The notes beneath the pieces were generated by a model, which did no database searches, was not told the origin of the DNA, and worked only from the letters and a program-made list of their open reading frames with translations. Of a stretch of 64,000 nucleotides of DNA, positions 1-13,240 are shown in pieces (positions within the stretch are counted from its first letter, which is position 1; the number at the start of each line of letters is the position of its first letter). A program made the position numbers and the translations under genes. Where the stretch lies: contig NC_085095.1 of NCBI RefSeq assembly GCF_963422355.1, forward strand, positions 8,295,186 to 8,359,185, written 5' to 3'. This stretch comes from Corticium candelabrum (taxonomy: Eukaryota; Porifera; Homoscleromorpha; Homosclerophorida; Plakinidae).

Positions 1-3000
1 TAGCAGTACAGTCGCTTGGAGTTGGACCATTGCAACCATTTGTACAGCTAGCATCGCAAGTATTGCACTGAAACTGTTCATCTGCATAGTATTTGGAGGG
101 GCATTGTCCTACACACGTAGTACCGTTTGCCGTATTTCGTAACGTTAAATTTTGACATTGTAGGCAGTCTTGTGGTTCAGGTCCAGTGCATCCTCCTATA
201 GGTGAACACTGTGGATGACAACGTTCACATCTATTTGTGCTAGCATAAAAGAGGTAGGGACCACTCTCAGGATTACAGGATGCAACACAAGTGTGCAGGC
301 CATTCTGAAGTTTTACATACTTCGCACAATGATGACATTGATGTGGCAGGGAACCTTTGCATCCCCCCAAACACTGATCATCGCATTCCAAGCAGTTAGA
401 TCCATTTACAAAGTAGTCATTGGGACATGATGCAATACAGTAGTTCCCAGTTGCATCTGTAGATGTGAAGTTACATGTATCACGCGTAAGACTGAAATGT
501 GCACATACGTTGCAGTCCCACTCGTTTGGACCGTGACACCCGAATCCTTTCTTACATTCGGAATGACACGGCTGACAGTTATTTTCATTGTCAGAGTACT
601 TGTCTATAGGACATTTGTCTGTACAGGCACCTTCGTCACGAACGTAAAGACAAACAGTGCAGTTGGTTGGATTAGGGCCATCACATCCATTATTGGGGTT
701 GCACAAACTGCTGCACTGATAACAGTATTTGTGAATCTTATTGTCAGTGTCCATTGAAATGTTCACAAATTGAAATTTACTGCATTTATCTACACAAGTT
801 GTGCCGTTGATGAAGTTGGGACAGCTAAAAACGCACTGCTTACCATTACTCGAATTGGTTGGAATGGTGAAACGTTGACACCTGCGGCAGTTTGTGTTTC
901 CAATGTTGAAACAGCGGTTGCACTCTGCTGAGCAGTTTGTGCAGTTACTAGGATATAGGCCAAACTGGTTTCCTGTGCAGGACGCGTTGTAGGACCATGC
1001 TCCAAAAGCGTAGGTTGCATCCCCGGTGTCTGCTTCTAGGTAAACGTCAATGTTTGGCTTTGGCTCTCCATCATTGTTTGGTCCTGTTATAACGGTCACA
1101 GAAGTGTTACTGGAGTGAATAACTTGGGCTTTGATGCTACCAAAAGTCACTGTCACGATCCGACTGCCTCCACCTAGTAAATCGACACCAGTAATATTGA
1201 CTTCTTCATCACTGATCCCACTAGAAGGACTCAGTCTACTGACACGCCCTGGACTAGTGTACGTAAATCCGTTTCTTAGAGTAGTCTGAGCACCCGTGTT
1301 GGACGTGATTACAATGTCACCTGTTAAATTGACTGCTTTTGAGCCATTTCCTGCCCTCACGTCTACATAACCTGTTCCTTCTACAAAGGACATAACTTGC
1401 ACACCAGACAAACGAACGTTGGTAATGTTATTTCCTCCACCAGTCAATCTGTTTCCTGTAATTCGAATTCTTGTACCCTGCCTTCCAATGGGAGGATTTA
1501 CGGTAGTTATGTTGCTGCTTTGTAGGTAGGTAAAGCCGAGCTTCACTACGATTGCTCCATTGTCTGAGACAAGAGTAACATTTACGTTTCCAGTTTGAAC
1601 ACTTTCACCTGCTCGAATTGTTACTGAGTCATCGGTGAATGGCTTCTCAATAAACGCTGAGACATTTCCTAGATAAGCAGCACGGAGAGTAGATCCTCCT
1701 CCCAGAAGGCGCTCACCTGCTAGATGAACATATGTGCCATGCTGTCCTTTGGACGGACTAACAGTGTAGATTTGACCTGAACGCAAATAGGAGAATTTCA
1801 CAGTGCTAGAACTAACAATACCACCACTGGAAGACCGAATTTCAATGACATCAGTAAATGCATCCAATCTTGGAGGAAATCCTGCTCTAACAGTAACCAT
1901 AGAATCAGTTGGCTTGCCCACAACAGTGGCATCAACGCCTGCCAGCTTTACATACTGTAGTGAAGAAGATCCTGACAGTAAATCAGATCCTCGAATGATA
2001 ACCTCAGTACCATACTGTCCAAGCTGAGGTAAAATGCTTGTCACTTTACCTACAGCAGCGTATCTAAAGAGGTTTGATCGTGAAATTGTTGCACCTGTGT
2101 TTGCAATTATAATTACAGTGCCCGGTGTGGTCGTCCCTCCTGGTGGTCCTTTACCTACTACCACTTCCACATACAGATGACTACTGGCTACAACTTCTCT
2201 GGCAGGAACACCATCTAAGAACACATTTGAGGCCTGCTTTCCACCTCCAAGTAGGTCTGTACCCGTAATACCAACAACAGTGCCTTCCGTTCCAATTCTT
2301 GGTTGCACTTCAGTGATGTTGCCAGGCTGACTGTATGTCCACCCTTGATGGAGTAAAATCTGTGCTCCAGTATCCATATTCAAAACAATGTCATCTGGCC
2401 CTGTAGGGGTAGAGTTATTTGCTCTGAGAACTACTTCTGATGTTGAAGCTTTTACTATTGTTGCTGTTACTCCTGCCAAAGTGGCAGATAAGATAGAGTT
2501 TCCACCAGCCAGCAAGTTAAGCCCAGATACTGTCACTAAAGTACCAACTTGCCCAAATTTTGGTCTAAATGATGCGATCTGAACATCCAAGTATGTCCAC
2601 TGTCTTCCTGGAGGTACAAAGCTTGCTCCATCATCAGATGTAATCACGATATTTCCTGATATACCAGACTGGGTTTGTTTGTTAGGCAAAACTTCTACTC
2701 TAAGAACGTTTTTTCCTTCAAAATCGATTTCTTCTGTCATTATGCGTGTTGATATTCCTGCCAGATGCACTGATGATATTCGTGTCCCACCAGCCAGTAA
2801 GTTTCTTCCAATAATGGTGACTTGAGTGCCCTGATAACCATTTATAGGACTCACAAAATCGACAATCTGATTTGGAAGGTAAGTCCAGCCTCTACTAATC
2901 AGAAGCTGCTCTCCTGTCTGAGATTGGAGAACAATATCACCTGTGTATGTAGTTGCTGTTGACAATGGCCCAGCAACCAATGACAGCTGCTGTATATCCT

Positions 3001-6000
3001 CAACAATGGACATGTTTCGATCATCAAAGTACGTTCTGTTGACACTGGTGCTCTGAAGTTGAGCAGGAATACCTGCAATGATGACTGATTTAACTTTGAA
3101 ATTAAGCAAAGCCTTGTGGGCACTAATAGTAACTGTAGTACCACTTTGTCCTTGTGCAGGACTGACAGCTGATTTAGGTATGAATGGCAGATATTGCCAT
3201 CCATTATGAAGTCCTGAAATGAAACCATTGAATGAGGCAACAATTACATCGCCTGTGGCATCATAACCTTTACCAGCTACGACTACAACCACAGTTTCAT
3301 TTGCTGACAAGATAGCTGCTACTTTGATTCCTGAAAGAAAGATGTTTGACACATTTCCCCCATTAAGAAGATTAGATCCTCGTATCACAACAGTGGTGCC
3401 TCCATGACCAGCATTCGGATTTACTGAAGTAACTATTCCCCCATCAGATGTATATGCAAACAAGTTTGCAGTAACTGAATACATAGATCCTGAAGTCAGA
3501 ACAACTGAAACACCATGTTGACTTTGACCAGCTGGAGGAGGAGGACCCAGTCGAAATTGAATATGTGTATCATTGGCTGACTCAATTTTAAAAGAAGGAC
3601 TGCCATTTACAATAATGCATTTTACTGTAGTACCACCTGAGAGTAGACGAGATCCTGATAATGTGACACGAATACCAGACCGACCAACTGCAGGCAAAAG
3701 TGCTGATATTATGCCTCCTTGTACATAGGTCCAGTTGAAATAGCTGACAATAGCTCCTGATGATGAAGTGATAACAATTGGTCCTGTCACTGGATGGGCA
3801 TTGATCCCTGCTGTCACAGTAATGACAGAAGAATTTACGGCAAAATGGTCAAAAGCTGCCAATGTACCAGCAATGCTGACACTTTTGAGTTTGATTCCAT
3901 AGCCAAATAGTTGAAAGCCTGTGATTGTGATAATTGTACCATGTAAACCACTAGCTGGTTGAACTGATGTAATGTTTCCAGGAGTTATATAAGAAAAGAC
4001 ACGTTGAGCTATTACTTGGGCTCCTGAGTCAGCCTCCAGTATGATGTCTACATCTGATATTGATGTGAGGCATAAGCCAGCTGAAATGACAACTATTTCA
4101 TTTGTATTCTGCATGACTGATGCCTCTATCCCACCAATTGTTGCTCTTACAATCTTGCTTCCAAATCCAAACAAGTTAAGACCTCTCACAACAACTTCCG
4201 TTCCATATTGTCCATTAGGAGGGTAAACTGATGTGATTACTCCACGAGCTCTGTACGTCCAGGTTGCTTTCCTTGTTGTAAATGCTCCTGTGTTAGCTGT
4301 GATCATTATGCTTTCCCTTCTACCTGTGATGTTCATGCCGTCATTGGCTCTCACAACGATGAGCGTGTCTGTAGCACTTTCAACAGTCAAGGCATCAACT
4401 TGACCAAGAGAAACTTGAACGGTTCTTCCTTGACCCAACAAATTATAGCCCTTGATGGTCACATGAGTCCCAAACTGACCAATTGCAGGTGACACGCTGA
4501 CAATCTTGCCTCTGGGTTTGTAAATCCACCCTAACTGCAGTTCAACTATAGACCCTGTGTCAGATGTGAGAGTTACTGCTGATGTTTGATTAGTTGTATT
4601 GTCACCATCCGCAGCTTCAACAATGACAATACTATCATTGGCAGACATAATCCTTAACGCAGGAATTCCACTAAGATGAACACTGTTTATTCTTGTTCCA
4701 CCTCCAAATAGCCTCTGTCCACGAATGGTAACCAATGTGCCCAGCTGACCAACATTTGGAAAGACAGACTGTATTAGTCCTGCTGGCACAGACTCCCATC
4801 CATCTACTCTAGTAATGATAGCACCGTTGTCTGATGTTAAGGTCAGATTTCCCAAATTCCTTATGAAATTGCGTTCTGTGACCACAATCAAAGCCTCAGT
4901 GTTTGATGAGTTGACAACCTGACCAGACAAACCTGCCAAAGAAGCAGTCACTATTTGAGTACCATTCCCTAAGAGATTTTGTCCTGTAACCTTTACAATT
5001 GTCCCAATCTGACCTTGTGCAGGGTTGATACTGAAAATGATACCTTCTGATGTGTATGTAAAGCCACTTTTCCGTCGAGCTTTACTGCCATTTTGCAAAG
5101 TTACTACAATATCACCTGTAAAGGTTCCCTGCCTAGAAGGCCTGCCCAAATGAATAACTACAGTGTTTCCTTTCCTTTGTGTCACAGTAGCTTCTGTTCC
5201 GGCAACATGGACAACTTCTACAGCAGATGATTTAATAGTGAGAGCAATATTGACAACAGTTCCCCTTTGGCCACTGCTAGGAGTGACTGAACTTATAACA
5301 ACAGGAGTAGCATAGGAGAAAATGCGGTCTTTGGTGACTATTTCTCCTGTGTTTGATGTTATTTCAACATTTCCAGGCTGTGTTGGTGATGCAAGCGGAG
5401 TTGGACCTGCTGCCACAATTATCTCAGTCTCTGAGTCATACACGATTTGACTAACAGGAACCCCATTCAATGTAACACCAGAGGTTAGATTGCCATGTCC
5501 ATGAAGTAGAGTTCCTCGAATAACCACTAGTGTTCCTTCTAAACCAGAGCTAGGAGTTACCAAAGAAATACTACCTGGTTTTGAGAAAGTAAATGTTAAA
5601 TTGATGGAAGTGACGACTGCTTCAGTGTCAGCAAAGATAATTACATTACCGGACACCCCTTCAGCTCCAGCACCAACTCGTGCCACTACACGTAAGCTGG
5701 ACTGTTCTACCACAGACAAAACAGGCACCTGAGCTATGGTAATGTTAAGAATTTGAGATCCGTAACCCAGGACATTGCTTCCTGTTATGGTAACCAGAGT
5801 TCCAAGTTGACCAGTAACTGGTGAAATGTTAGTGATAATGCCTTGTTTTCTATATATCCACTTGTGGATCCCAATAACCCGTGCTCCAGTGTTTGCTGTG
5901 ATAATAACATCACCAGGAAGATCACGCTTTAAATTGGTAACTGCACGTACAACAAGAAGATTGAAAGAAATGAAAACTACTTTGGCCTGTAAGCCACACA

Positions 6001-8315
6001 GTGTTACGATGCTGATGTTTTCTCCTCCACCAAGAAGATTTGTACCACTAATGTTAACAAGAGAGCCAAACTGGCCTTCAGAGGGAGTAACAACATCGAT
6101 ATGACCAGAGGCTATGTAAGTCCAGCGAAGAGAACTTGTAACCATTGCTCCATTATCAGAAGTCAGAACTACTGGCCCTGATGTTGACAAATTGGTTGCA
6201 TATGCACCAGCTTCCAGCACCACATTATTGTTGGTCTGTTTCTTAATTATGGCTGGAACACCAACCAAGATTGCACTTACCAGCCTAGAGCCATTACCCA
6301 ATAGACTTGTTCCTGTAAGTGTAACTAGTAATGCAAAAGACAAGAGTTCAGTTTTAGCAAGTGTGCGTTTGTTTGTTTGTTTGTGTGTGCGTGCGTGCAT
6401 GTGTGCGTGCGTGCGTGCGTGTGTTCTTACCTTTGGTCCCCAGCTGACCACTCAGGGGCACTATGTCAGTGATAACGCCTGGTCTGCGAAACGTAAATGC
6501 TTCTTTTTTAACTGTCTGTGCACCTGAGTTTGATTCAACCACCAAGTCAACTGGAGTGTCAAAATTTGTGCTGTTAGGGATGGAGACAACAACTGATGAG
6601 TTGCTGAAAGATAGAATGATGGCCATATTTGTTCCAACTCCAACCTGTGTTATTTTCCCCCCAAGCCCAAGCAAAAACTGTCCACTAATGGTGACACGAG
6701 TTCCGATTTGACCCTCACTAGGAATAACATGTGAGATGATTCCAACAGGAATGTATTTCCACGCTGATTTGAGAGTTAATGACAATGCAATCATTCCATT
6801 GAGAGTACTGTTGCCTTTACCAATTACTTTCACAGATCCTGGTAAGGTTGATCCTAATGATGGACCTATGCCAGCTCTAACAACAATTCTGTAAGGATTG
6901 ACGGAAATAATTTGTGCGGGAATGCCTGAAAGGTACACAAAGTCAACACCACCCGTTTGCAGGTCTAGGTGAGAGCCAGTAATGATAACTTTTGTTCCTT
7001 GACGGCCAGTCACAGGAAACACACTGTCAATGCGAGCATATGTAAAATTAACTCCTGGTTGAGAGACAACAGTGGCAAAAGTGTCTGCAATGAGAAGGAC
7101 AGATCCTGGTGGTGGGAGTGGAAAGGAAGGAGGTATTAAAGGAGTTTGCACTATAATGCAACTACTGTTCAAAGCAAGGCGAAAAGATGGCTTGCTACTG
7201 GTTTGCCCTGCCATAGTAAGATTCATAATTGCTGCTTCATCTGAAAGAATGTTTACACCACATAGAGCAACTTCTCCTCCTGGCTGCATTGTAGAAGGAA
7301 TTATGGATGTTATAGTCCCATCTTCGGTTTTTCTCCAGGCAGTCCTGTTGACAATATATGGTCCTGCATTTGTTTCAATAAAAATGCCACCAGTAGTTGG
7401 AGGACCAAATGGTACCTCTACAATAATGACAGTAGAAGAGGCAAACAGAAGCACACATTTCAACCCCGCAATGGTGACGCTTTTTATGTCAGATTCATTG
7501 CCACGTATAGTCGAACGTACATTATTACTGTATTGAACTCCCAGTAGGCTTTCCCCTGTTATTGTGACTCTAGTACCACGTTGTCCACTATTGGGTGACA
7601 CTCCTGTGATTCTACCAGGTTCTAGGTAATTCCACACAACACTTCCTGTATACGTAGCTCCTGATCCAGCCAAAAACACTAGAGAAGCTGATGATATGGC
7701 ATGATCTGAATATCCAGCTCGTAGTTCTACTTCTTGCGCGCTTTGGTTCAAAATCTTAGCTTCAATTCCTCCAATCGTGATGTTTGTAAGAAGCATACTT
7801 TCACTGGCACATTGTGGAGGAAAGCAACCACGAATCCTGAAAATAGTACCCGACTGACCGCCACGAGAAGACAACGAACGGACTTGCACATCTGAAAAAC
7901 AGATCACGTGAGTAGGCGGGCTTTCGACTGAGACTAGACACTTACTTTTCAACCATTTCCAGTAGCTTGAGTTTAAAGTAGCAAGCGTCATATTTGCCTT
8001 ACCCAGAAACACCACAGAGGCGCTGAATCCTACAGGCGGGCTATTAGTAATGATGCGGAACCGCAACAAACCGTCGTTCTTTCCAACAGCAAAGTTTTGG
8101 CTGTCAACTCTGAAACTGTTGAGATGAGTAGAGTTGAAAAGCAGTGCCTTTACGTTGACCAGACCACATCCTGAAATAGTTACTCTTGTGCCGTTTGTTC
8201 CACTGCGAGGCTGAATGTCGTAGACCTCTACCGTAGAAGGAGCACGACAATTTATTTGACTCTCACCGACTGTGAAAACGCATAAGATAGTTGCAGCGAC
8301 TAGAAAAGTAACCAT
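1..8315 (-). CDS. Giant IPT/TIG-repeat, furin-like Cys-rich secreted or receptor protein (3' end outside window)
   Basis: The ATG at 8315 opens a hydrophobic signal peptide (MVTFLVAATILCVFTVGES). One 106-bp intron (6325-6430; donor gtaaga, acceptor tactag, phase 1) splits the seventh IPT repeat. After it the frame stays open to base 1, checked at about 4018, 958 and 58, so the second exon is at least 6.3 kb. About 26 IPT/TIG repeats can be counted, roughly every 250-280 bp from 8220 to 1230, each opening with a pattern like ITSVSPNSGQRGTRVTITG. Below about 1020 the protein becomes Cys-rich with furin-like/GF-receptor repeats, such as CHPQC followed by GCTGPEPQDCLQC near 130-210. IPT repeats occur in plexins, Met and PKHD1L1; this furin type occurs in ErbB and insulin receptors. 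About 2,735 residues are visible. No membrane segment or kinase lies within the window, so whether it is a receptor is inference. Confidence 0.9.
6325..6430 (-). other. Intron 1 of the IPT/TIG gene, with TGTGTGCG simple repeat
   Basis: A 106-bp phase-1 intron. Its donor-proximal part is a GTTT/GTGCGTGC simple repeat on the plus strand (6360-6425). Joining AAA-G to TT restores the IPT core (GQLGTK then VTLTGTSLLG). Without splicing the frame ends in His/Thr-rich repeat translation. Confidence 0.85.
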
Positions 8316-9226
8316 CTCTTCGCTTCAAGTGTAGCGTTTCTGCAACCTAGGACATGCAACAGAACAAGACCGCAGGCGCAAGTGCACGTGCGCTCTGCCG
8401 TCGCGATTTACAATGCGTGGGTGAGTTGCGCAGTTGCATGCGCGTGCCGAATCAACTAAGATCGAGGCAGGGCAGCTTTACAAACATGCGTATGAATCCG
8501 GAAAATTTCCATTCAAATGTACGGTGAAGTTAGTCTTGCGTAGCCAGACCACTCCCCTCTTGTTGGTATTTATATCTTTGGTGGGGAAATGTTTGGCTTG
8601 GACAGAAGGATGGTGTACAGCTAAATGGGATCACAATAGAATAGGAGATGGAGGTTCAGGTAGGACAGCATTTTCTAGTAGTTGATATGGTCACGCAGCC
8701 CATGTGGTAGCAAGTGAAATCCAGAGATTCTAGCAAGATACGTAACTACTGTACCTAGGAGATGATCAATGCCATCTAGATCATCAGCATATTCAAGGTA
8801 GTGACACCTCGGATGTAAGCTTCCTACTGTACCAGATCTGATGAGATCAGCTTCCATGCAGGAGGTATCACAGGCTCGAGCTCAGACCTACATCTTTCTG
8901 TTGGTCATAATGGCAAGCAGGATGACAGTGTCAAGTCTAGACAGCTCTGCTTGACACCAAGAGATACATGCATGCAGAGAAATGATCCGAGATTTGCTAT
9001 TGGTCCGTAAATTATAATAATTATGGCAGCAGCACACATGTACTCACACACACACACACACACACCACACCTTGAACCCGCCCATCGTAAAAGTGATGAT
9101 GGCGGTGTCCTTGAGCATAGAGCCCTGGTAATGTAGGTTTCTTATTGGACCTACGGCTAAAGTTATCAACCGCTACTACGTATCTTGTGGAGTAGTCCAG
9201 ATTGTTGCGGCGGTGAACTTAATTTC

Positions 9227-9325
<99 letters not shown>

Positions 9326-9780
9326 CGTCCTATAAATCAGTCTGTTCACATGGTCAAACAGAAATTACGTCGATCGTATATTATTTGGAGTCTAGTCTTT
9401 TGATAACAACGAGGCATCAGGGTCGTTGTTTTAGAGCAGCTAGGAGACCTATAGCTACCGAATCTCATCTTGATCTTTTTAGGACCAACTAACACTCTGA
9501 GCCACAAGGATGCTTCACCTCCTAGAGATTGCTTTCTACGGACTGTATTAAAGTCTATAGCGTTTGTGGTATGCATGCAGAAGTATTGCCATAGTCTAAT
9601 GCGGCCAGTGGGGTACCAAAGCTAGCACTATAACACTAAGAAAGCAAACGAGTAACACGATCTTCAGCAAGTCATGGACCTATATCAAAATTGCAGATAC
9701 TTTACGTAAAGACCCGTGTTTCCTAGTAAACAACTTACGTTTTTACAGGATTTCCTTTTCATGCCAAGTATAACATCTAC
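8316..9780. other. Intergenic: IPT gene promoter side, CA repeats, possible foldback end
   Basis: I see no supported gene. The first ~150 bp upstream of the IPT gene start is GC-rich and presumably promoter. A CA tract lies at about 9045-9065 and a long one at 9229-9324. At 8538-8552 the sequence gcgtagccagacc matches the end of the foldback element at 35604-36495, so a fragment of that family may lie here. Confidence 0.5.
9229..9324. repeat. (CA)n microsatellite, about 48 units
   Basis: An uninterrupted CA dinucleotide run. The apparent plus-strand reading frame across it (Thr-His repeats) is an artefact. Confidence 0.97.
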
Positions 9781-11632
9781 CTAGTCGATGTCTTGATTAC
9801 TCAACAAACTGTGTTGACTGTCTTGTAGTTTCGCTCGTTGTTTGATACACTGAACAAGTAAGAAGATCCATGATCCTAGAAGCGTAGCAGCTACCAAACT
9901 CAAAGTCTGAAAAACATGAACTATTCAGTGATAACTATTTCGTTTCCAGTTCACATTAATTTACTAACTATGACTGCAGCCGCATCTCCAGTCGAGCGCA
10001 TGTAGTAGCCAGCCACCCACATGTCATTTGTTAGACTAACCGGCTCACTACACCAGTGCCTGACGTAACTCCATTCCGGCTCTGTTGTCATCCATCCATC
10101 GTGACACTTGCATTCATTACCAACACGAGTACCGTGATTGCATTCCAACTGTAAGTCCTACAAGAAATTGCCATCGTTATATAAGCTGCAGGCCTAAAAA
10201 AAGTAGGGCATGGTGTCTAAATAAATATATAGCTAATTCTAAGCCGCAATCATCTCTTGCACTAGATTTCCATGACTATCTGCATGCGTACACGTTTATA
10301 CCTCGTTATCTACGTTGCTGTTCTCGTCCTTGCTCTCCTCTTGTCGCTGTGTGTGGTGCAAAAACTCTTTTGTGGAAAATTGGCGAAACGAAGTGGAATT
10401 CATCTCTGTTCCGTTGTTCGCTGATTGATCTGGCAGCATCTCGGTTCTAATTGCTACTGTACCGTTTTCATTTGGCATTTCCAAACTGTTGCATTCATTT
10501 GTTTCTGGATCATAGTACTATATATATGGAACGATATATTGTACTGTACAGGCCGTCGTCTTTGCTAGGTATAACAGACATATACTCACAGCAATCAGTG
10601 TTCCTTCCGGACTACGTGTATTACACTTGACGACAGGTTCGCATTTCTTGGTCAAATTATTGTAGTAGTTACGCTTTCCCTTGTATTTTAAGACGCAGTC
10701 AGCTGGTTGACAGTACCATTGTGGATCCTAGAAGCGGCGTTCGAAATCACGTTCACAAAAACACAACTCTATAGATGTCTAACTCAATTAATAGCTGCAT
10801 GCGATCGCGCTATAGATACCTCGTCTACTCCATCGCACTTCATGACGGCATCTACAACAAGGTTCGGACATAAAATACAGCTTTCAAACGATATATTAAA
10901 GCTACTGAGTTGCTGTACTACTTTTTGCTACGCTCGCACTTCGCCGTTGTCTTCGATTGTCACCTTCAAGGCCTTCGACCGCGATTCTCTCGGCAGGCCA
11001 AGGACTAGTGCTGAAGTCCACACGAACTTTTTGCTTGTTACGACCGTCTTCCAAGTCATAGTTAAACTCACAATGACCAACTCGATCATGAACATACTAT
11101 TTCTAAAAATTAGGTGTTTTCATTTCCGTACTTCGACGTTGTAAACTCACATAGCTATGGAATCGAAATACAACTGTTTCAGGAGAGTACGGTCTCAACT
11201 GAATGGTATGTCGGTCAGCCAGCTGCATAATCTTTTACATAACACTATTGGTACGGAGTCAGTATACAGTGTGTCATTTAGACTTTTTTTACATCACAAT
11301 CGACGTCGTCCTTTGTAATGACCAAGCAGCATCTTGTAAATTCCACGAGGGCACTATTGTGAACTGGTCCAGTGTTATAGAAATTGAAGTCTAAAATTGT
11401 CAGATCTAACAAGTCAATAAGTCTCTACGTACCCACAAACGTTCTTACAGAAAGTCAATACGGTATCGTAATTTTCGACAGGATAGATGCCATAGTCCTA
11501 CCGATAAATCATCATTTACACACAAATTTAAAAGTAGTCTATTTAAACAAAAACCCTGAGCACAATTGGACCGCAGTCGACCGACTGTAGCCGTGTGATG
11601 AGCAGAATACAGACAGCCAACGTAAACATCAT
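9781..11632 (-). CDS. Unrecognised type I membrane protein with Cys-rich, EGF-like ectodomain (10 exons)
   Basis: Ten exons join in phase to ~390 residues: 11632-11555, 11497-11449, 11390-11293, 11231-11151, 11096-10922, 10851-10820, 10727-10590, 10517-10302, 10148-9969, 9906-9781. Exon 1 encodes a signal peptide (MMFTLAVCILLITRLQSVDC). A dibasic furin-type site, RRQRR, falls at residues 150-154. Cys-rich segments follow, with the recurring pattern YYNNLTKKC / YYDPETNEC, then an EGF-like piece ECNHGT...CKCHDGW (C292, C302, C304). The last exon holds the membrane segment (LSLVAATLLGSWIFLLVQC, about 351-369) and a ~20-residue cytoplasmic tail ending at the TAG at 9781. NLT, NGT and NST sequons suit an ectodomain. 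The donor of exon 1 (gttttt) and that of exon 9 (gttagt) are weak; the rest are good. I do not recognise the family. Confidence 0.72.
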
Positions 11633-12221
11633 TCAAATGTACAAAGCAAAGTGACGTAACAATTAAAGCTTGCATGTCTACGGTCAAATACACACGTCGT
11701 CGCTCTAGCCAAGACAGGAAGTGCAACCGAATGTATGGTTGTTTGTGTGCACGGCTTCCTAAAATACCAGAGAAGAGGTGAGCGTATCTGTCTGCTTGGA
11801 CGGCATGTTGCAGGCAGCCGTGTCTACAAAAAGACTATCAATTTTGGAAGCCTTCTGGCAAGTGGTCACTGTTTCTATCACTGTGCCCATCGTCACTGAC
11901 CACAAGGACTTCCTAAATTAAGACAATCTCAGAACAATTGTGTAAAAAGTCAGGTGCTAGTGTTCCAAAGCTCCTGTTGTCATGTACATCCATGAATTCG
12001 AAAATCCAACATAATTATTGAATACATTAAACTTTAGTAAGAATACAATGTTCTTGAACAACTAACATGTCTATATCTATACTCTACAAATTATGATGCA
12101 TGTCATTGCATACTTTGTTGATCGAATATAAAAGTTGAAAATGTTGTAAGAGACCATTGTTGCTCCCCAAATCTACTCAACATTACTTGTTGCAATTATG
12201 ACAACCATCCTAAGTCCTCTC

Positions 12222-12236
12222 TCATGCACACACACA

Positions 12237-12306
<70 letters not shown>
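12222..12306. repeat. (CA)n microsatellite
   Basis: A CA dinucleotide run preceded by a cacacacaagca interruption. Confidence 0.95.
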
Positions 12307-12308
<2 letters not shown>

Positions 12309-12689
12309 GGGGTTCAAACAGTCTGTTGAGTGCATCCCAGCAATTGTTGTACTACCAATTCTACAGGCCACCACATAGCACAAGCACATTCTTACATCCA
12401 CACTCCACACTCAAATGATGTAAAACTAGCTCATTGGTGACGTCTTGCTAAATTGACTACATATATATATCCCAGTATCATGGCATGATTTACTTCCACA
12501 CCAAATTAACAAAAACTGATTGCTGTTTGCCATTGAACAATTAACACCAATTGTCACTGTGCAACTGTTCTGTTCAACATCATCGTACCTATGCTTGATG
12601 AAATTAAAAGTAGCAACAGTTCGTTTCATCCATGGCATTTATTACGCAGCCATGTACCAGTATTAACAGAATGCTCTGGATTTGATTAT

Positions 12690-13240
12690 TATCTCCGCTA
12701 GGAGGTATATGTTTTCATGGGTGTCTGTTTGTTTGTTTATGGACAGGATTACTCAAGAGTGTGTGGATGTATTTTGATGAAATTTGACGGGATGATAGAA
12801 CTTTGATAGAGAAACAATTGGTTACTTCTTGAAATCAATCTGAATCAGGGTCTCTTTCGAAAGCTCGTCTCTAATTAGAACTTTTTGAAGAGAAAAGTGA
12901 GATGACTTCCGATTCACTCCTGCACACCCATACCAGTGAACGTGTCGTCTTTCGTCACGGTGCTCCTCTTGAATATGACTGCTGTGACGTACTGTGAATG
13001 ATAAGTGAGTTGTGGCACCTCACGGTAAATCAAGATCAATTGCTAGTGAGCTAGCACAAGTTCGAATGACTTGTGGTAACTCATGGTGTCTTGATCGGAG
13101 AGTACCAGTGGTCTCAGCAAATCGCATAAGATCAGCTTGTTTTTGTTTGTTTGTAGTGAGCAAGATTACTCAAAACGTGTGGATGGATTTTGATAAAATT
13201 GGCGGGATGATAGAATCTTGATAGAGAAACAATTAATTAG
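12690..13240. repeat. Two copies of a dispersed repeat (ggattactcaa... type)
   Basis: The segments at about 12730-12830 and 13140-13240 share gtttgtttgt, then (a/g)ag(g/a)attactcaa, gtgtggatg, tattttgat(g/a)aaatt and gggatgatagaa, ending ttgatagagaaacaatt. The first copy is preceded by a tatctccgctaggaggtata motif. I treat them as relics of one non-coding repeat family; no coding capacity is visible. Confidence 0.7.

Noticed and set aside
7072-7536. 154-residue plus-strand ORF
   Set aside because: It is antisense to IPT repeats of the giant gene and has no features of its own.
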